Of a stretch of DNA of 64,000 bases, positions 39,115-48,413 are shown piece after piece. Every line of letters begins with the position of its first letter. Position 1 is the stretch's first letter. The notes under the pieces were generated by a model. The model did not search any database. It saw only the letters and a list, made by a program, of their open reading frames with translations, and was not told the DNA's origin. Source of the stretch: CAYOHR01 sp964512145 (GTDB lineage Bacteria > Bacteroidota > Bacteroidia > Flavobacteriales_G > JALEGO01); contig CAZEIM010000005.1 of the NCBI GenBank assembly GCA_964512145.1, forward strand, positions 1-64,000. The letters are read 5' to 3'. Position numbers and translations under genes: made by a program.

Positions 39115-40146
39115 TTATGGTATCTCTTTAAATTCATACGTCCACTTTTGATCTAAAAATACCTGTATTTTTAGATACCCTAAAGTAGTATCGTTTTGAT
39201 AAATCGCTTTAAAGTGATGTTTACCAAAAGCACTTTTTTTACTGCCATTCCCGGAAACAAAATAATGATTATTTTGAATAGTAAAATACTGAGCATTATG
39301 ATCGTGCCCAGATATATAGATTAAGTTTTCATATTTTGAAAAAATACTTAATAATTCACTTTTTACTTTTTTATATCTTGGAAAATAAAGGTCCTGACTA
39401 AAATATCGGTGCCCTCCCAAAAAATAAAGTGGAGTGTAAGTGCCCAATAAACGAACAACGGTTTTCTTTTGACCATGTTTTCCATTCGAAAACAAAGGAT
39501 GGTGCGCGCAAATAAATACCAGTTCATTATTTTGTTTAGAATGAATTAAAATAGAGTCTATTTTTCTATAAAAGTTTCGAATCATGTTCTTTTTAGTCAA
39601 CCCATCCTCCTTTCCTACTGAATGAAAAATACTTTGTTGAAGAAACCACTGCAAATCCAAAAAAATTAAGCGAACATTTGAATCTATTAAAACGCTTTCA
39701 GGCCCAGGACATGCATTCGTTGGTAAAAAATTCACCTGATTTTTGTTTCGAACATTCGTAGAGTTTAAATAATTTTCCACATACCTGGATTGCTTTAAAA
39801 CAGCTTGTTTTCCTCTTATTTTCCCTGCCCTCCAATCATGATTTCCGGGAATAAAAAAAGCATTTCCTTTAAAACCATCCAAACATTGTAATTGAGAATG
39901 AATTTTTTTTTCGGATACCCTAAATTTTTTAGACTTCTCATTCAGTTCCAGTCCTTGGTAGTAAATATTGTCGCCCAAAAATATAATACTGGATAAACTA
40001 TCCAACATTAATTCTTTATTCAATGTTTTTAATGCATTATTTTGAATCGTATCTTTTCCGGCATCACCTATAAAATAGAAGGTGTGTTGAGCATAAAAAT
40101 GAATTGGAAAAATCCACGTTATAAAAAGCAACCTTTTGTTAATCAT
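39115..40146 (-). CDS. Secreted calcineurin-like metallophosphatase
   Basis: 343 aa with a short hydrophobic N-terminus (ITWIFPIHFYAQ). Dinuclear-metal ligands are in the usual order: FIGDAGKD, FLGDNIYYQG, PGNHDW, CAHHPLF and GHDHNAQ. These define the metallophosphoesterase superfamily. The physiological phosphoester is unknown. It converges with pyc (7 bp apart) and is divergent from the repeat adhesin gene. Confidence 0.88.
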   Translation of the reverse strand: MINKRLLFITWIFPIHFYAQHTFYFIGDAGKDTIQNNALKTLNKELMLDSLSSIIFLGDNIYYQGLELNEKSKKFRVSEKKIHSQLQCLDGFKGNAFFIPGNHDWRAGKIRGKQAVLKQSRYVENYLNSTNVRNKNQVNFLPTNACPGPESVLIDSNVRLIFLDLQWFLQQSIFHSVGKEDGLTKKNMIRNFYRKIDSILIHSKQNNELVFICAHHPLFSNGKHGQKKTVVRLLGTYTPLYFLGGHRYFSQDLYFPRYKKVKSELLSIFSKYENLIYISGHDHNAQYFTIQNNHYFVSGNGSKKSAFGKHHFKAIYQNDTTLGYLKIQVFLDQKWTYEFKEIP

Positions 40147-40169
40147 TACGACTACTTATTGTAAATTTG
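40135..40169 (+). promoter_or_regulatory. Promoter (TTTG, 23 nt, TAAATTTG) of the repeat adhesin gene
   Basis: TTTG at 40135-40138 and TAAATTTG at 40162-40169 match the Bacteroidota consensus with a slightly long spacer. The -7 box covers the TTG codon at 40167-40169, which argues against that codon as the start of the downstream gene. Confidence 0.55.
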
Positions 40170-40187
40170 TATCAAAAGTATTTTAAA

Positions 40188-43100
40188 TTGCTTAAGAAAC
40201 TCATTTTTTTATTTCAATTCATTTTACTAAATCTTTCGGGTATATTTACTCAATGCGAGTTAATACAAAACGGAAATTTTGAGGCAAGTAACACCCTTCC
40301 TGCGCCTGGTTTTAGTACTCCAAATCACACCCAATTTCAATACTGGCCAAATGCTTGTGTTTATATAGGAGAAGTAAGTTTAGGAAGTTCTGCGAATTGT
40401 TACTCGGGTAGTTGGTCATTAACCGGAGATCATACCACTGGAAACGGAAACTTTTTAATGGTAGATATAGCTCCAAATACGACCGATATTGATTTTTATG
40501 AAACCAATTTCACTAGTCATCCTGGGGCTCAATATCGATTAAATGTTTGGGCATATAATCCTAATATTACCAATAATTATTTTACTCGATTAGATTTAAA
40601 AGTAAATGGGACAAAACAAAACAATGTTTTAACTGTAAATAATACACCGGGCTGGAAATACAAAGACTTTATATTCACGGCCGCCTCGGCAAGTACAAAT
40701 ATTAAATTATACAACAATGGAAATCATAATGGTTCTTCCGGGAAAGATATTGCCATAGACGATGTTTGTGTAGAACCTATCTTCGACTCCATTCGAGTGG
40801 TTTTATTAAATCCAAGTACTGGAATTTGCACTGGAGATACCGCCTTTTTTAGATTTGAATATTTTGGTTTTAATGGTGGCATTTGTTTTCAGATTAACGA
40901 TGGCGGAGCCCTATCTAACAATACATTTAGCAAAGATGCTATTTTTTACTCCATTGTAAACGCAAACAAAAGCATACAATTTACAGCAAACTTTTGTGAG
41001 GGGAGAAATTACCAGAAGGTTTTTAATCTTACGGCAGAAACTCAAATCCCGGTTCAAATTTCATCCAGTGATATATGCGATGGGGGTATAAACGTTGTTT
41101 CCATTAATGGCCCAAACAATGGTAGCTTTTCTTTAATTCCTCCACTAACCGATGCTGCCATCATTGATCCTGTAAGCGGAGAAATATCAAACTATACCGT
41201 TGGAAACTCCTATATTATAGAATATGAAGTAAATAATAACGGATGTATTGGAATTGGAACGGATACCGTTCAAGTATATTCCCCTGAAAATGCTTCTTTT
41301 ACTATGCCAAACTTTTGTGAAGGTTCTGCGCAAACCATCCAAATAAATGGAACTCCCAACGGAATATTTTCATTTTTCACTCATCCAATGGATGGATCTA
41401 CGATTAATCCCAACAGCGGAATCATCAGTAACTATGTTGCAGGAACCACGTATTCCGTTCAATATAAAACTACCGGTTTTTGTCCCGATAGTGCTGTTCA
41501 ACAAGTACAAGTTATTACTAAAGATGTGGCCGATGTTACAGCTTCCGACTTTTGTTTTGGCACCTCAAATACTATACAAATAAATGGAACTACGGGTGGA
41601 GTATTTTCATTCTCCCCTACCCCTTCAGATGGTGCCATAATAAATGCTTCTTCGGGAGTTATCTCAAATTATACATCCGGAAGTACATATTCCATACAAT
41701 ATACTACACTGGGTGTATGTCCAGATTCTCAAACATTTAGTATATCCGTATTAGATAAAGACATTGCGCTTTTTTCTTCTGCCAACTTTTGTGAAGGAAC
41801 GCAAAACAACATTCAACTTTTAGGAACAAGTGGAGGTGTATTTTCTTTTGTTAATACCCCCTTAGATGGAGCAACCATGAATTCTAATACAGGTATCATA
41901 TCGAACGGTACAGCTGGAAGTACTTATTCTATTAAATATGTAACTCCAGGTGTTTGTAAAGACAGTTCTACTCAAAGTGTTATGGTTATTCCTACACAAA
42001 ACGCAAGTTTTGTGTATAACGACTTTTGTCCCGGAAGCATTATTACACCTATTATTACCGGAAATTCAGGTGGAACGTTTTCATTTAACCCAAACCCAAA
42101 TGACGGAAGTACCATAAATCCAAATAATGGACAAATTTCAAATCCAATTGACGGCACATTGTATTTTGTACAATATGCTACCTCAGGACAATGTCCTGAT
42201 TCTTCTGTAGTTCCGGTTCAGGTTTATAACAGGCCTCAAGCTCTAATCTACGGAAGCGGTGATTTATGTGATCAACAAAAAGACTCCTTTTATATACAAT
42301 TAAATGGAATTGCGCCTTTCAATTTTTCATTTACAGATGGAACTCTTATTTACACCTATGTAAATTATAATTCGAATCTATTTTCATTTGAAGTGACTCA
42401 TACAAACCCATTTACAATGATTGATGTTTCGGATAATCAATGCTCGGGAATAGTAACCGGAAATACTAGTTTTACCAGTAGTGATTTACAAGTTACATTA
42501 GACACAAACGTTGGATGTCCGGGTTTTGAAACTTCTTTTACTATTTCATCTGTATTAGGAAATAACCCAACCTGTATTTGGAAATTTAAAGACGGAACAC
42601 AAATAAATGAATGTAATACCTTTTCTAAAACCTTTTATGAAGAAGGATGTGAAGATGTGGAAATTATAGTTACAGCAGATTATGGATGTAAAGGCAGTTT
42701 CATAAAAAATAATTTGATTTGTGTATTAGAAGCCCCTAAAAGCTCATTTACCATGTACCCTGAAATTCCTACGTATTTTAATTCTGACATTGAATTGTAC
42801 AACACTTCGATAAATGCAGAACAAATACAGTGGAACATGGATGGAATTGTTCTAAGTACAGGAAACCAAGTATCGTTTGAATTGCCCCAGGATTCTAGCA
42901 AATCGTTTCAAATATGTTTACTTTCTGTGTCTAAAGAACAGTGTAAAGACACTCACTGTATTGATGTAAAAATACAGGATGATTATGTGTTATATGTGCC
43001 CAATACATTTACACCGGATGAAAACAACCTAAACGAAGTATTTTTACCGGTGGTAACGCAAGCTCCTGAATATTCTTTTACTATATACAACAGATGGGGG

Positions 43101-43256
43101 ACCATTGTTTTTAATACACCAAACACCAAAGAAGGTTGGGATGGCATAGAAAATGGGAAAAAAGTTGAACAAGGCGTGTACACATGGCTCATTGAATTAG
43201 TAAACTACAAAGGCATAGCGGTTCGTAAAACCGGAAAAGTATTGGTGTTGTATTGA
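40188..43256 (+). CDS. T9SS type B adhesin-like protein with five tandem repeats
   Basis: About 1022 aa. A signal peptide (LLKKLIFLFQFILLNLSGIFTQ) precedes a carbohydrate-binding-like domain (CELIQNGNFEAS ... AIDDVCVEP). Five roughly 79-aa repeats follow (41070-42224) with the pattern FCxG...IxGTxGGxFSFxPxPxDGxxINxxxGxISN...Y. The C-terminus (FTIYNRWGTIVF, GWDGIENGKKVEQGVYTWLI) is a type B sorting domain. It is predicted to be exported by the type IX system and exposed as a long fibrous adhesin. The open frame begins with TTG 40167, but that codon is inside the -7 box, so I chose the next TTG at 40188. Confidence 0.82.
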   Translation: MLKKLIFLFQFILLNLSGIFTQCELIQNGNFEASNTLPAPGFSTPNHTQFQYWPNACVYIGEVSLGSSANCYSGSWSLTGDHTTGNGNFLMVDIAPNTTDIDFYETNFTSHPGAQYRLNVWAYNPNITNNYFTRLDLKVNGTKQNNVLTVNNTPGWKYKDFIFTAASASTNIKLYNNGNHNGSSGKDIAIDDVCVEPIFDSIRVVLLNPSTGICTGDTAFFRFEYFGFNGGICFQINDGGALSNNTFSKDAIFYSIVNANKSIQFTANFCEGRNYQKVFNLTAETQIPVQISSSDICDGGINVVSINGPNNGSFSLIPPLTDAAIIDPVSGEISNYTVGNSYIIEYEVNNNGCIGIGTDTVQVYSPENASFTMPNFCEGSAQTIQINGTPNGIFSFFTHPMDGSTINPNSGIISNYVAGTTYSVQYKTTGFCPDSAVQQVQVITKDVADVTASDFCFGTSNTIQINGTTGGVFSFSPTPSDGAIINASSGVISNYTSGSTYSIQYTTLGVCPDSQTFSISVLDKDIALFSSANFCEGTQNNIQLLGTSGGVFSFVNTPLDGATMNSNTGIISNGTAGSTYSIKYVTPGVCKDSSTQSVMVIPTQNASFVYNDFCPGSIITPIITGNSGGTFSFNPNPNDGSTINPNNGQISNPIDGTLYFVQYATSGQCPDSSVVPVQVYNRPQALIYGSGDLCDQQKDSFYIQLNGIAPFNFSFTDGTLIYTYVNYNSNLFSFEVTHTNPFTMIDVSDNQCSGIVTGNTSFTSSDLQVTLDTNVGCPGFETSFTISSVLGNNPTCIWKFKDGTQINECNTFSKTFYEEGCEDVEIIVTADYGCKGSFIKNNLICVLEAPKSSFTMYPEIPTYFNSDIELYNTSINAEQIQWNMDGIVLSTGNQVSFELPQDSSKSFQICLLSVSKEQCKDTHCIDVKIQDDYVLYVPNTFTPDENNLNEVFLPVVTQAPEYSFTIYNRWGTIVFNTPNTKEGWDGIENGKKVEQGVYTWLIELVNYKGIAVRKTGKVLVLY
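41070..42224 (+). repeat. Five tandem about 79-aa protein repeats
   Basis: Repeat units start at DICDG, NFCEG, DFCFG, NFCEG and DFCPG. Each contains a central DG-x(3)-IN/MN-x(4)-G-x-ISN motif and ends near CxDS...VQV. The units differ in sequence, so the array is old rather than recently amplified. Confidence 0.85.
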
Positions 43257-43700
43257 AACCACAATCACTGTACAAATTCAAAAAATGGGGAATTTTAAAT
43301 CAATTTAGAGGTAAAACATAAATTTTACTCTTGTTACAAATACTGTCCTATGAGCTATGTTTGTGAAGATGATGCATAGATTTTTATTTTTAAAAACTTT
43401 GCATTAATTTTATTAATTAAAAAAAGAGTCAGGTTGAAAATAATGAAAAAAATAAGGCGTAGTAAAGACTATATAAATCTATCAAAATATAGTTGGCTTT
43501 ATTTGGTTTACTAAGTATATAAGTAAGTTATGGGCAATGCTAAAATACAGACAGACCAAACATAAAACGACAGACGAAATGCCAACCGCACATTCAGGCA
43601 CATTTGCTTGCCCCAACACACGGACGACCGCTTCGCAAGCAAAAGAGCCTGAATTTTGCCTACGCCCAAATACTGCCGAATTTAAACTGATTTAGGATTA
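43257..43700. other. 444-bp intergenic left boundary of the accessory region
   Basis: No gene seen. It holds AT-rich sequence, then TACTAAGTAT (43509-43518, also found at 51614-51623), GTTATGGGCAATGC (43527-43540), several ACAGAC/ACGAC-type repeats, and the hairpin element 43579-43654. GC content rises sharply at about 43550-43680 relative to the neighbouring genes. A possible promoter (TTG 43331, TATGTTTG 43356-43363) is far from the next gene and weakly supported. Confidence 0.6.
43579..43654. repeat. Imperfect inverted repeat flanking the accessory operon (left copy)
   Basis: Begins ATGCCAACC (43579-43587). Outer arms ATTCAGGC 43592-43599 / GCCTGAAT 43647-43654. Inner arms TTTGCTTGC 43603-43611 / GCAAGCAAA 43635-43643. 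A symmetrical 3-nt internal loop and a 23-nt apical loop with CCCAACAC and GACGACCG. It is related in layout and end sequence to the right copy but has different arms. Confidence 0.75.
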
Positions 43701-46148
43701 ATGACAATAGAGGAAATATATTATTCTGAAGAAATAAGTGTTCGTTCTTTCAACGTCTGTAATGACAATGACTTAAAAGACCTGTCCGCAATTTTAAAAC
43801 ACTATCGTGAAAATAGAACTTTCGAAAATCTTAAAAATTGTGGAAGAAAATCTAATGAAGAATTGACAGCTTTATGTTTGAAATATACAGATTATGACAA
43901 TAATCATTTATCTGAACCTTTAGAGCCAGAAAAACAACTAATTACGACAATAACTAATTTCACAAGAACCCAAAGAGAAGTAGTAAATAGTTTTATCGAA
44001 ATAAATTCAAATAACCTTTCAAATAGAAGCAAAAACGCCATAACCACGTTCCTAAATGGAAATTTGAAAATTCGAAACATAAGCGAGAAAATTTTAACGA
44101 ATGATAGATTCAATTTCCAAGACATTAAAAATGTCGGAAAAAAGACGGTAACGGAGTTAAAAAGTTTTATTGATTCAATAATTGAATTTATTACAAAAGT
44201 TGCGGAAGTTGGCAATGAAAATGATTTAGTTGCTCTGCGAAACAGATTTTTCATCGAAAAAACATTTTCAATTTCTTCAATCCCTAATGAAATTCTAGAA
44301 TCACAATCAATTTTTAGCCTAGTTGATTTTCTAATAAGTAAAGATGCAATCTTTGAAAAAAACGAAAACCTCATTTTCAAAAAAGGCATTAAAATTTATA
44401 ATGATCAACCAGAACTTACACTAGATGACATAGCAGATGAAATAAAAATTTCAAGAGAGAGAGTTAGACAAATACGGAAAGGTATTTTGGAAAATTTATT
44501 CAATAACCTGCAATTTGTAAGGAATATTGAAGACGATTTGTATCAGAAATACGATATTGACCAAAATCATCACTTTATCAACATTGATGACGATTTAAAT
44601 AATTTGATAAATACAGTCAATAACACTAATTTTTCTGTTGAATTTAACACAATCATAATCTACTCTTACATTTCAGATAAATTTGATCTTATTGGAGAGA
44701 TTGAAGATGTCTTACAACCCAAAACATTTAATTCTAGAGGTCGTCATAATTGGGATAATTTTTACTTAGTAAGCAAAGGCCTAACCAATCTTTTTGACTT
44801 CAATAATCTCGTTGATGACATAGATAAAAGACTGAATGACAGAATTGAAGAAACGTATTGGTTCCACTTCAAAAGCTACTTAACCAGTTTTATGAAGGTA
44901 GATGATAACTCTTTAATAACATTAATTTTACCTGTTGCTGAGAAAATTCTTAATAAAGAATTCGATCTCATAATTGACCTTAACGATAATATTATTTTTA
45001 AAAGAAATACAGTCAAACAAGTTCCTGAATTTGCAATAGAAGCATTAGAGAAACTTGGTGTACCTTCAAACATTGAGGCCATCTACAAATTAATTGAAAA
45101 AGAATTTCCTGAAATAACTAAAAGCAAAGAAGCATTGAGAGGGAGTTTACAACGAACACCTGAAATAATATACTTTGGTAGAAGTAGTACATATGGCTTA
45201 AAAAAATGGGAAACAGAAAAGGATGGAATCAAAGGTGGAACTATTAGAAGCATTGTAATTAAATTCCTAGAGTTAGAATCCGAACCTATTCATATTTCAA
45301 AAATATCAAAACACGTATTACAATATCGTCCTGATTCAAATGAAAAAAGTATCTACTATAATTTGAAAATGGATGAGTCAAACTCTTTTATTTTCTATAA
45401 AGATTCGCACGTTGGATTGATTCAAAAGAATTATGACAAAGCTTTTGAAAAAATATCTAATGATAAGAGAATTGAAAAAAAATCTTGGGAAGAAAGATAT
45501 ACTGAACTCTCAGGATTTATAGCTGTAAACAATAGATTACCCTTTTCAAGTGGTTGTCCTGAAAACGAAATCAAACTTTACAGATGGTATAAAATCCAGG
45601 TTGGAAAAACAAAAAATGGGAGGATCGAAGAAGAAAAAGGCAATTTAATAAACGAGATAATTAAAAATTTTGAAAAAGGTGAATCTACTCAAAGGACAAG
45701 CACAAATAATATAGGAAGAATAAAAAAGGTAAGTAGTAATTCTAAATATACATATGAATACCTGACTGAATTTATAAGTATTAATAAGCGGATGCCCGAC
45801 TCCAGAGATCCAAATGAAAGTCGCCTTTATCAATATTATTACAGAAACAAAAAAAATCTCGAAAATATTGATGAATTATCAGTACAAGAAGCGAAGTTAT
45901 TGGAATTAATAGAGAAATTTGGATCTTCTAAACATCCTAAACATACAATTGATGAATTGATGGAATTTATTAAAAGCAATAAGAGAATGCCCGATTCCAG
46001 AAAAAATAATGAAAGGGGGCTATATCAGTTTGCTTATAAACAAAGAAAGTTGTTCGAAGAAGGAGATCTAGACAAAGTCGAAGTAAACAAATTTGTTGAA
46101 ATAGCTAAAATAATTCAAAATCACAAGTATGAAAATAAAAGAAACTAA
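43701..46148 (+). CDS. Multidomain DNA-binding protein with RNA-polymerase-like modules and helicase-associated repeats
   Basis: 815 aa, not assigned to a named family. An alpha-CTD-like helix-hairpin-helix at about 11-60 (SVRSFNVCNDNDL...FENLKNCGRKSNEEL) and a second at about 110-160 (FNFQDIKNVGKKTVTELKSF). A sigma region-4-like helix-turn-helix at about 240-265 (LDDIADEIKISRERVRQIRK). Two winged-helix-like segments (about 440-510 and 515-575). Three HA-type repeats at the C-terminus (LSGFIAVNNRLPF, FISINKRMPDSRD, FIKSNKRMPDSRK, each with E..LY.WY/YYY). No enzyme motif was found. It starts the operon and overlaps the small gene by 20 bp. It is likely the DNA-recognition or regulatory component. 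Confidence 0.7.
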   Translation: MTIEEIYYSEEISVRSFNVCNDNDLKDLSAILKHYRENRTFENLKNCGRKSNEELTALCLKYTDYDNNHLSEPLEPEKQLITTITNFTRTQREVVNSFIEINSNNLSNRSKNAITTFLNGNLKIRNISEKILTNDRFNFQDIKNVGKKTVTELKSFIDSIIEFITKVAEVGNENDLVALRNRFFIEKTFSISSIPNEILESQSIFSLVDFLISKDAIFEKNENLIFKKGIKIYNDQPELTLDDIADEIKISRERVRQIRKGILENLFNNLQFVRNIEDDLYQKYDIDQNHHFINIDDDLNNLINTVNNTNFSVEFNTIIIYSYISDKFDLIGEIEDVLQPKTFNSRGRHNWDNFYLVSKGLTNLFDFNNLVDDIDKRLNDRIEETYWFHFKSYLTSFMKVDDNSLITLILPVAEKILNKEFDLIIDLNDNIIFKRNTVKQVPEFAIEALEKLGVPSNIEAIYKLIEKEFPEITKSKEALRGSLQRTPEIIYFGRSSTYGLKKWETEKDGIKGGTIRSIVIKFLELESEPIHISKISKHVLQYRPDSNEKSIYYNLKMDESNSFIFYKDSHVGLIQKNYDKAFEKISNDKRIEKKSWEERYTELSGFIAVNNRLPFSSGCPENEIKLYRWYKIQVGKTKNGRIEEEKGNLINEIIKNFEKGESTQRTSTNNIGRIKKVSSNSKYTYEYLTEFISINKRMPDSRDPNESRLYQYYYRNKKNLENIDELSVQEAKLLELIEKFGSSKHPKHTIDELMEFIKSNKRMPDSRKNNERGLYQFAYKQRKLFEEGDLDKVEVNKFVEIAKIIQNHKYENKRN

Positions 46149-46311
46149 ATTATTGCAAGAGCAAAGACTAAAAGAAATATCAACGGATAAGGGTGTTGAT
46201 TATGATTCTTTAAATTCCCTCCTTGAATCTGTTAGAACAAAAAAGTTGCTGAAAAGAAATAATTATCATCAGCAAAAAATTAATGACGTAATTGAAAAAG
46301 CAACAAAATGA
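46129..46311 (+). CDS. 60-aa helical protein of the dnd-like operon
   Basis: A highly charged, helix-forming protein (LLQEQRLKEISTDKG, VDYDSLNSLLESVRTKK) with no Cys and no membrane segment. It overlaps the preceding gene by 20 bp and the following one by 4 bp (ATGA), so translation is coupled and the frame is very likely real. Small proteins of similar size accompany many DNA-modification and dnd-type loci; I infer an accessory role but recognise no domain. Confidence 0.65.
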   Translation: MKIKETKLLQEQRLKEISTDKGVDYDSLNSLLESVRTKKLLKRNNYHQQKINDVIEKATK

Positions 46312-48413
46312 AATTTTCAAACATTGAAATAAATAATTTCAGGCAATATTACAACTCTGTATATGTTGACCTTGAGACAAATGATGAAAGAAATATCGTC
46401 ATAATTGGTGGTCGCAATGGTTATGGCAAAACAAATTTTTTGCTTTCAATCGTTTGGTGTTTATTTGGCGATAAGATTTCACAGATAGATGAGAATTTCA
46501 AAAAAGAGATTCAAAAGGAAAAAAACTATTCTTCCTTTATGCAACAATCTATCAATTGGACAGCAAAAAAAGAAAACAAAACTAAGTTTTTCGTAAGTAT
46601 TACAATTTCAGATATTGAATTACCAGAATTAAGAGTACTTAATTCAAATACAAATTCCATAGTTATAAAAAGAACTTTTGATGTGGCATCAATGAATGAA
46701 ACACTTTCAATCACTGACGTGACCTCAAACCTTGAAATATTTGATGATGAAAGTGACAAAGTAAATTTTATTAATGATTATATCATTCCAATTGACGCAG
46801 CAAAATTTGTGTTTTTTGATGCCGAAAAGATTGCAGAAATAGCAAATTTGTCAATTAAAGATGAAGGCAGTTTTATTAATGATGCTCTTGGAAAAATTCT
46901 TGGTTTGGATACATATGAAACTTTAATTGAGGACATTGAATTTTACATCAATAGTTTGAAAAAAGAAGGAGCATCAAAAAACCTTCAAGAACAAATAATT
47001 AATAATGAAAAAGCTATCGAAATATCAGAGGATCAAATAAATAAACTTGAAGAAGAAAATGCTGAAAGTCTAAAGAAAATTGATGACTTAAAGAAAGATA
47101 TTAGAGAATACGATGATGTGATTTTAAAACATAGTAAAAAAGGCAACTCAACTTTTGATAGAAACGCTATTATAATTGAAATCGACAAGTTAAAGGCTAA
47201 AGAGGTTGAGCTTAATGAACGATTTAACGAATTGAGTGAAATTATACCGCTTGCTATTCTCACAGGAAAACTAGAAGAAGTAAAAGAACATTTGGAAATT
47301 CAAGAAAAAAATGAACTTTCACAAAACTCATCCAAGGAGAACTCGGATAAAATTGAAAACTTTATTGAACTTCTTTTCAATAAACCTCCTGAACCAGAGA
47401 ATTCAACAATGTCTTTAAAGGATAAAATGTTTTACTATGAAAAGGCACAAACATTAGGATCACAATTATTTAAAGAGAATGGCGAATACACAGAACTTGA
47501 ATTTGAACACGATCTTAATAATTCTGAAAAGAAGCTAATAGCAGATGCAATCAACTTGGTTAATACACAATCCAAAGATTTATTTAAAACTACAATTGAA
47601 GAATTTAACGAGATAAAAGTAAAACTATCAGATTTAAATAAAACTCTAAGTAAAGTTGATGCAGATCTTGAAGACGAATTAATTCTTGAGTATTCGTCAA
47701 AAAAAGAAACAGCAGATTATAATATTACAGAAAAAAACAGGCAAATTGGCGAGAATAATCAACAAATCACAAAGCTGAGAAGTGATATAGTAAGACTCAA
47801 TCAACAATTAGTTACTTTAGTAAAGAAAGTTGATATTAACGAGCAAAACAAGTTAAAGATTCAAAAGAGTAATCAATATATTGATGTTTTACATCAGTTC
47901 CTAGATGAACAAAAGAATAAGCATAAAGATAGCTTAGAAGAAACAATTCTTTCTGAACTCAAAATCCTTATGCACAAACTGAATAGCGAACCTAATCAAA
48001 CTAAATTTATTGAAGATGTAAAGGTTACTATACTTGCCTCTGGACAAGGAATGAAAATCACACTTTTTGACCAAGATGACATTGAGATTAGAAAAGAAAG
48101 CCTTTCATCTGGTGAGAAGCAAATTTATATCTCTTGTTTGATAAAAGCTATTTTAAAGGAATCAATTAAAAGTCTTCCAATTTTTATTGACACACCTTTA
48201 GGAAGACTTGACGAGGAACACAGAGATAGTATTACTAAAAAATATTATCCAGCACTTTCTGAACAGGTTGTTTTATTCTCTACAAATAGTGAGATAACAC
48301 CAAAAAGATTCAAAGAGATTTCAGGAAACATTTCAAAATCGTATTTATTATTCAATGACGGAGTAAATACAAATTTAAAAAGTGGATATTTTAATACAAT
48401 AAGCAATGATTAG
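46308..48413 (+). CDS. DndD-like SMC/Rad50-type ATPase
   Basis: 701 aa. N-terminal ATPase half starts FSNIEINNFRQYYN with Walker A GGRNGYGKT (34-42) and a Q-loop region. A long coiled coil spans about 220-560 (LKEKIDDLKKDIREYDD and similar heptads) with no CxxC zinc hook. The C-terminal half has the signature SLSSGEKQIYISC and Walker B PIFIDTPLGRLD followed by a switch segment (LFSTNSEI). This combination is characteristic of DndD of DNA phosphorothioation loci, where it supplies ATPase activity. It is the third gene of the overlapping operon. Confidence 0.82.
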   Translation: MKFSNIEINNFRQYYNSVYVDLETNDERNIVIIGGRNGYGKTNFLLSIVWCLFGDKISQIDENFKKEIQKEKNYSSFMQQSINWTAKKENKTKFFVSITISDIELPELRVLNSNTNSIVIKRTFDVASMNETLSITDVTSNLEIFDDESDKVNFINDYIIPIDAAKFVFFDAEKIAEIANLSIKDEGSFINDALGKILGLDTYETLIEDIEFYINSLKKEGASKNLQEQIINNEKAIEISEDQINKLEEENAESLKKIDDLKKDIREYDDVILKHSKKGNSTFDRNAIIIEIDKLKAKEVELNERFNELSEIIPLAILTGKLEEVKEHLEIQEKNELSQNSSKENSDKIENFIELLFNKPPEPENSTMSLKDKMFYYEKAQTLGSQLFKENGEYTELEFEHDLNNSEKKLIADAINLVNTQSKDLFKTTIEEFNEIKVKLSDLNKTLSKVDADLEDELILEYSSKKETADYNITEKNRQIGENNQQITKLRSDIVRLNQQLVTLVKKVDINEQNKLKIQKSNQYIDVLHQFLDEQKNKHKDSLEETILSELKILMHKLNSEPNQTKFIEDVKVTILASGQGMKITLFDQDDIEIRKESLSSGEKQIYISCLIKAILKESIKSLPIFIDTPLGRLDEEHRDSITKKYYPALSEQVVLFSTNSEITPKRFKEISGNISKSYLLFNDGVNTNLKSGYFNTISND

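Noticed and set aside
43331..43363. Promoter (TTG ... TATGTTTG) for the dnd-like operon
   Set aside because: It matches the consensus but is about 340 bp from the first gene with the hairpin element in between; too weak to list as a feature.
43257..43700. A tRNA gene or small RNA at the left border of the accessory region
   Set aside because: No cloverleaf or recognisable RNA family could be formed. No tRNA or rRNA gene was seen anywhere in the window.
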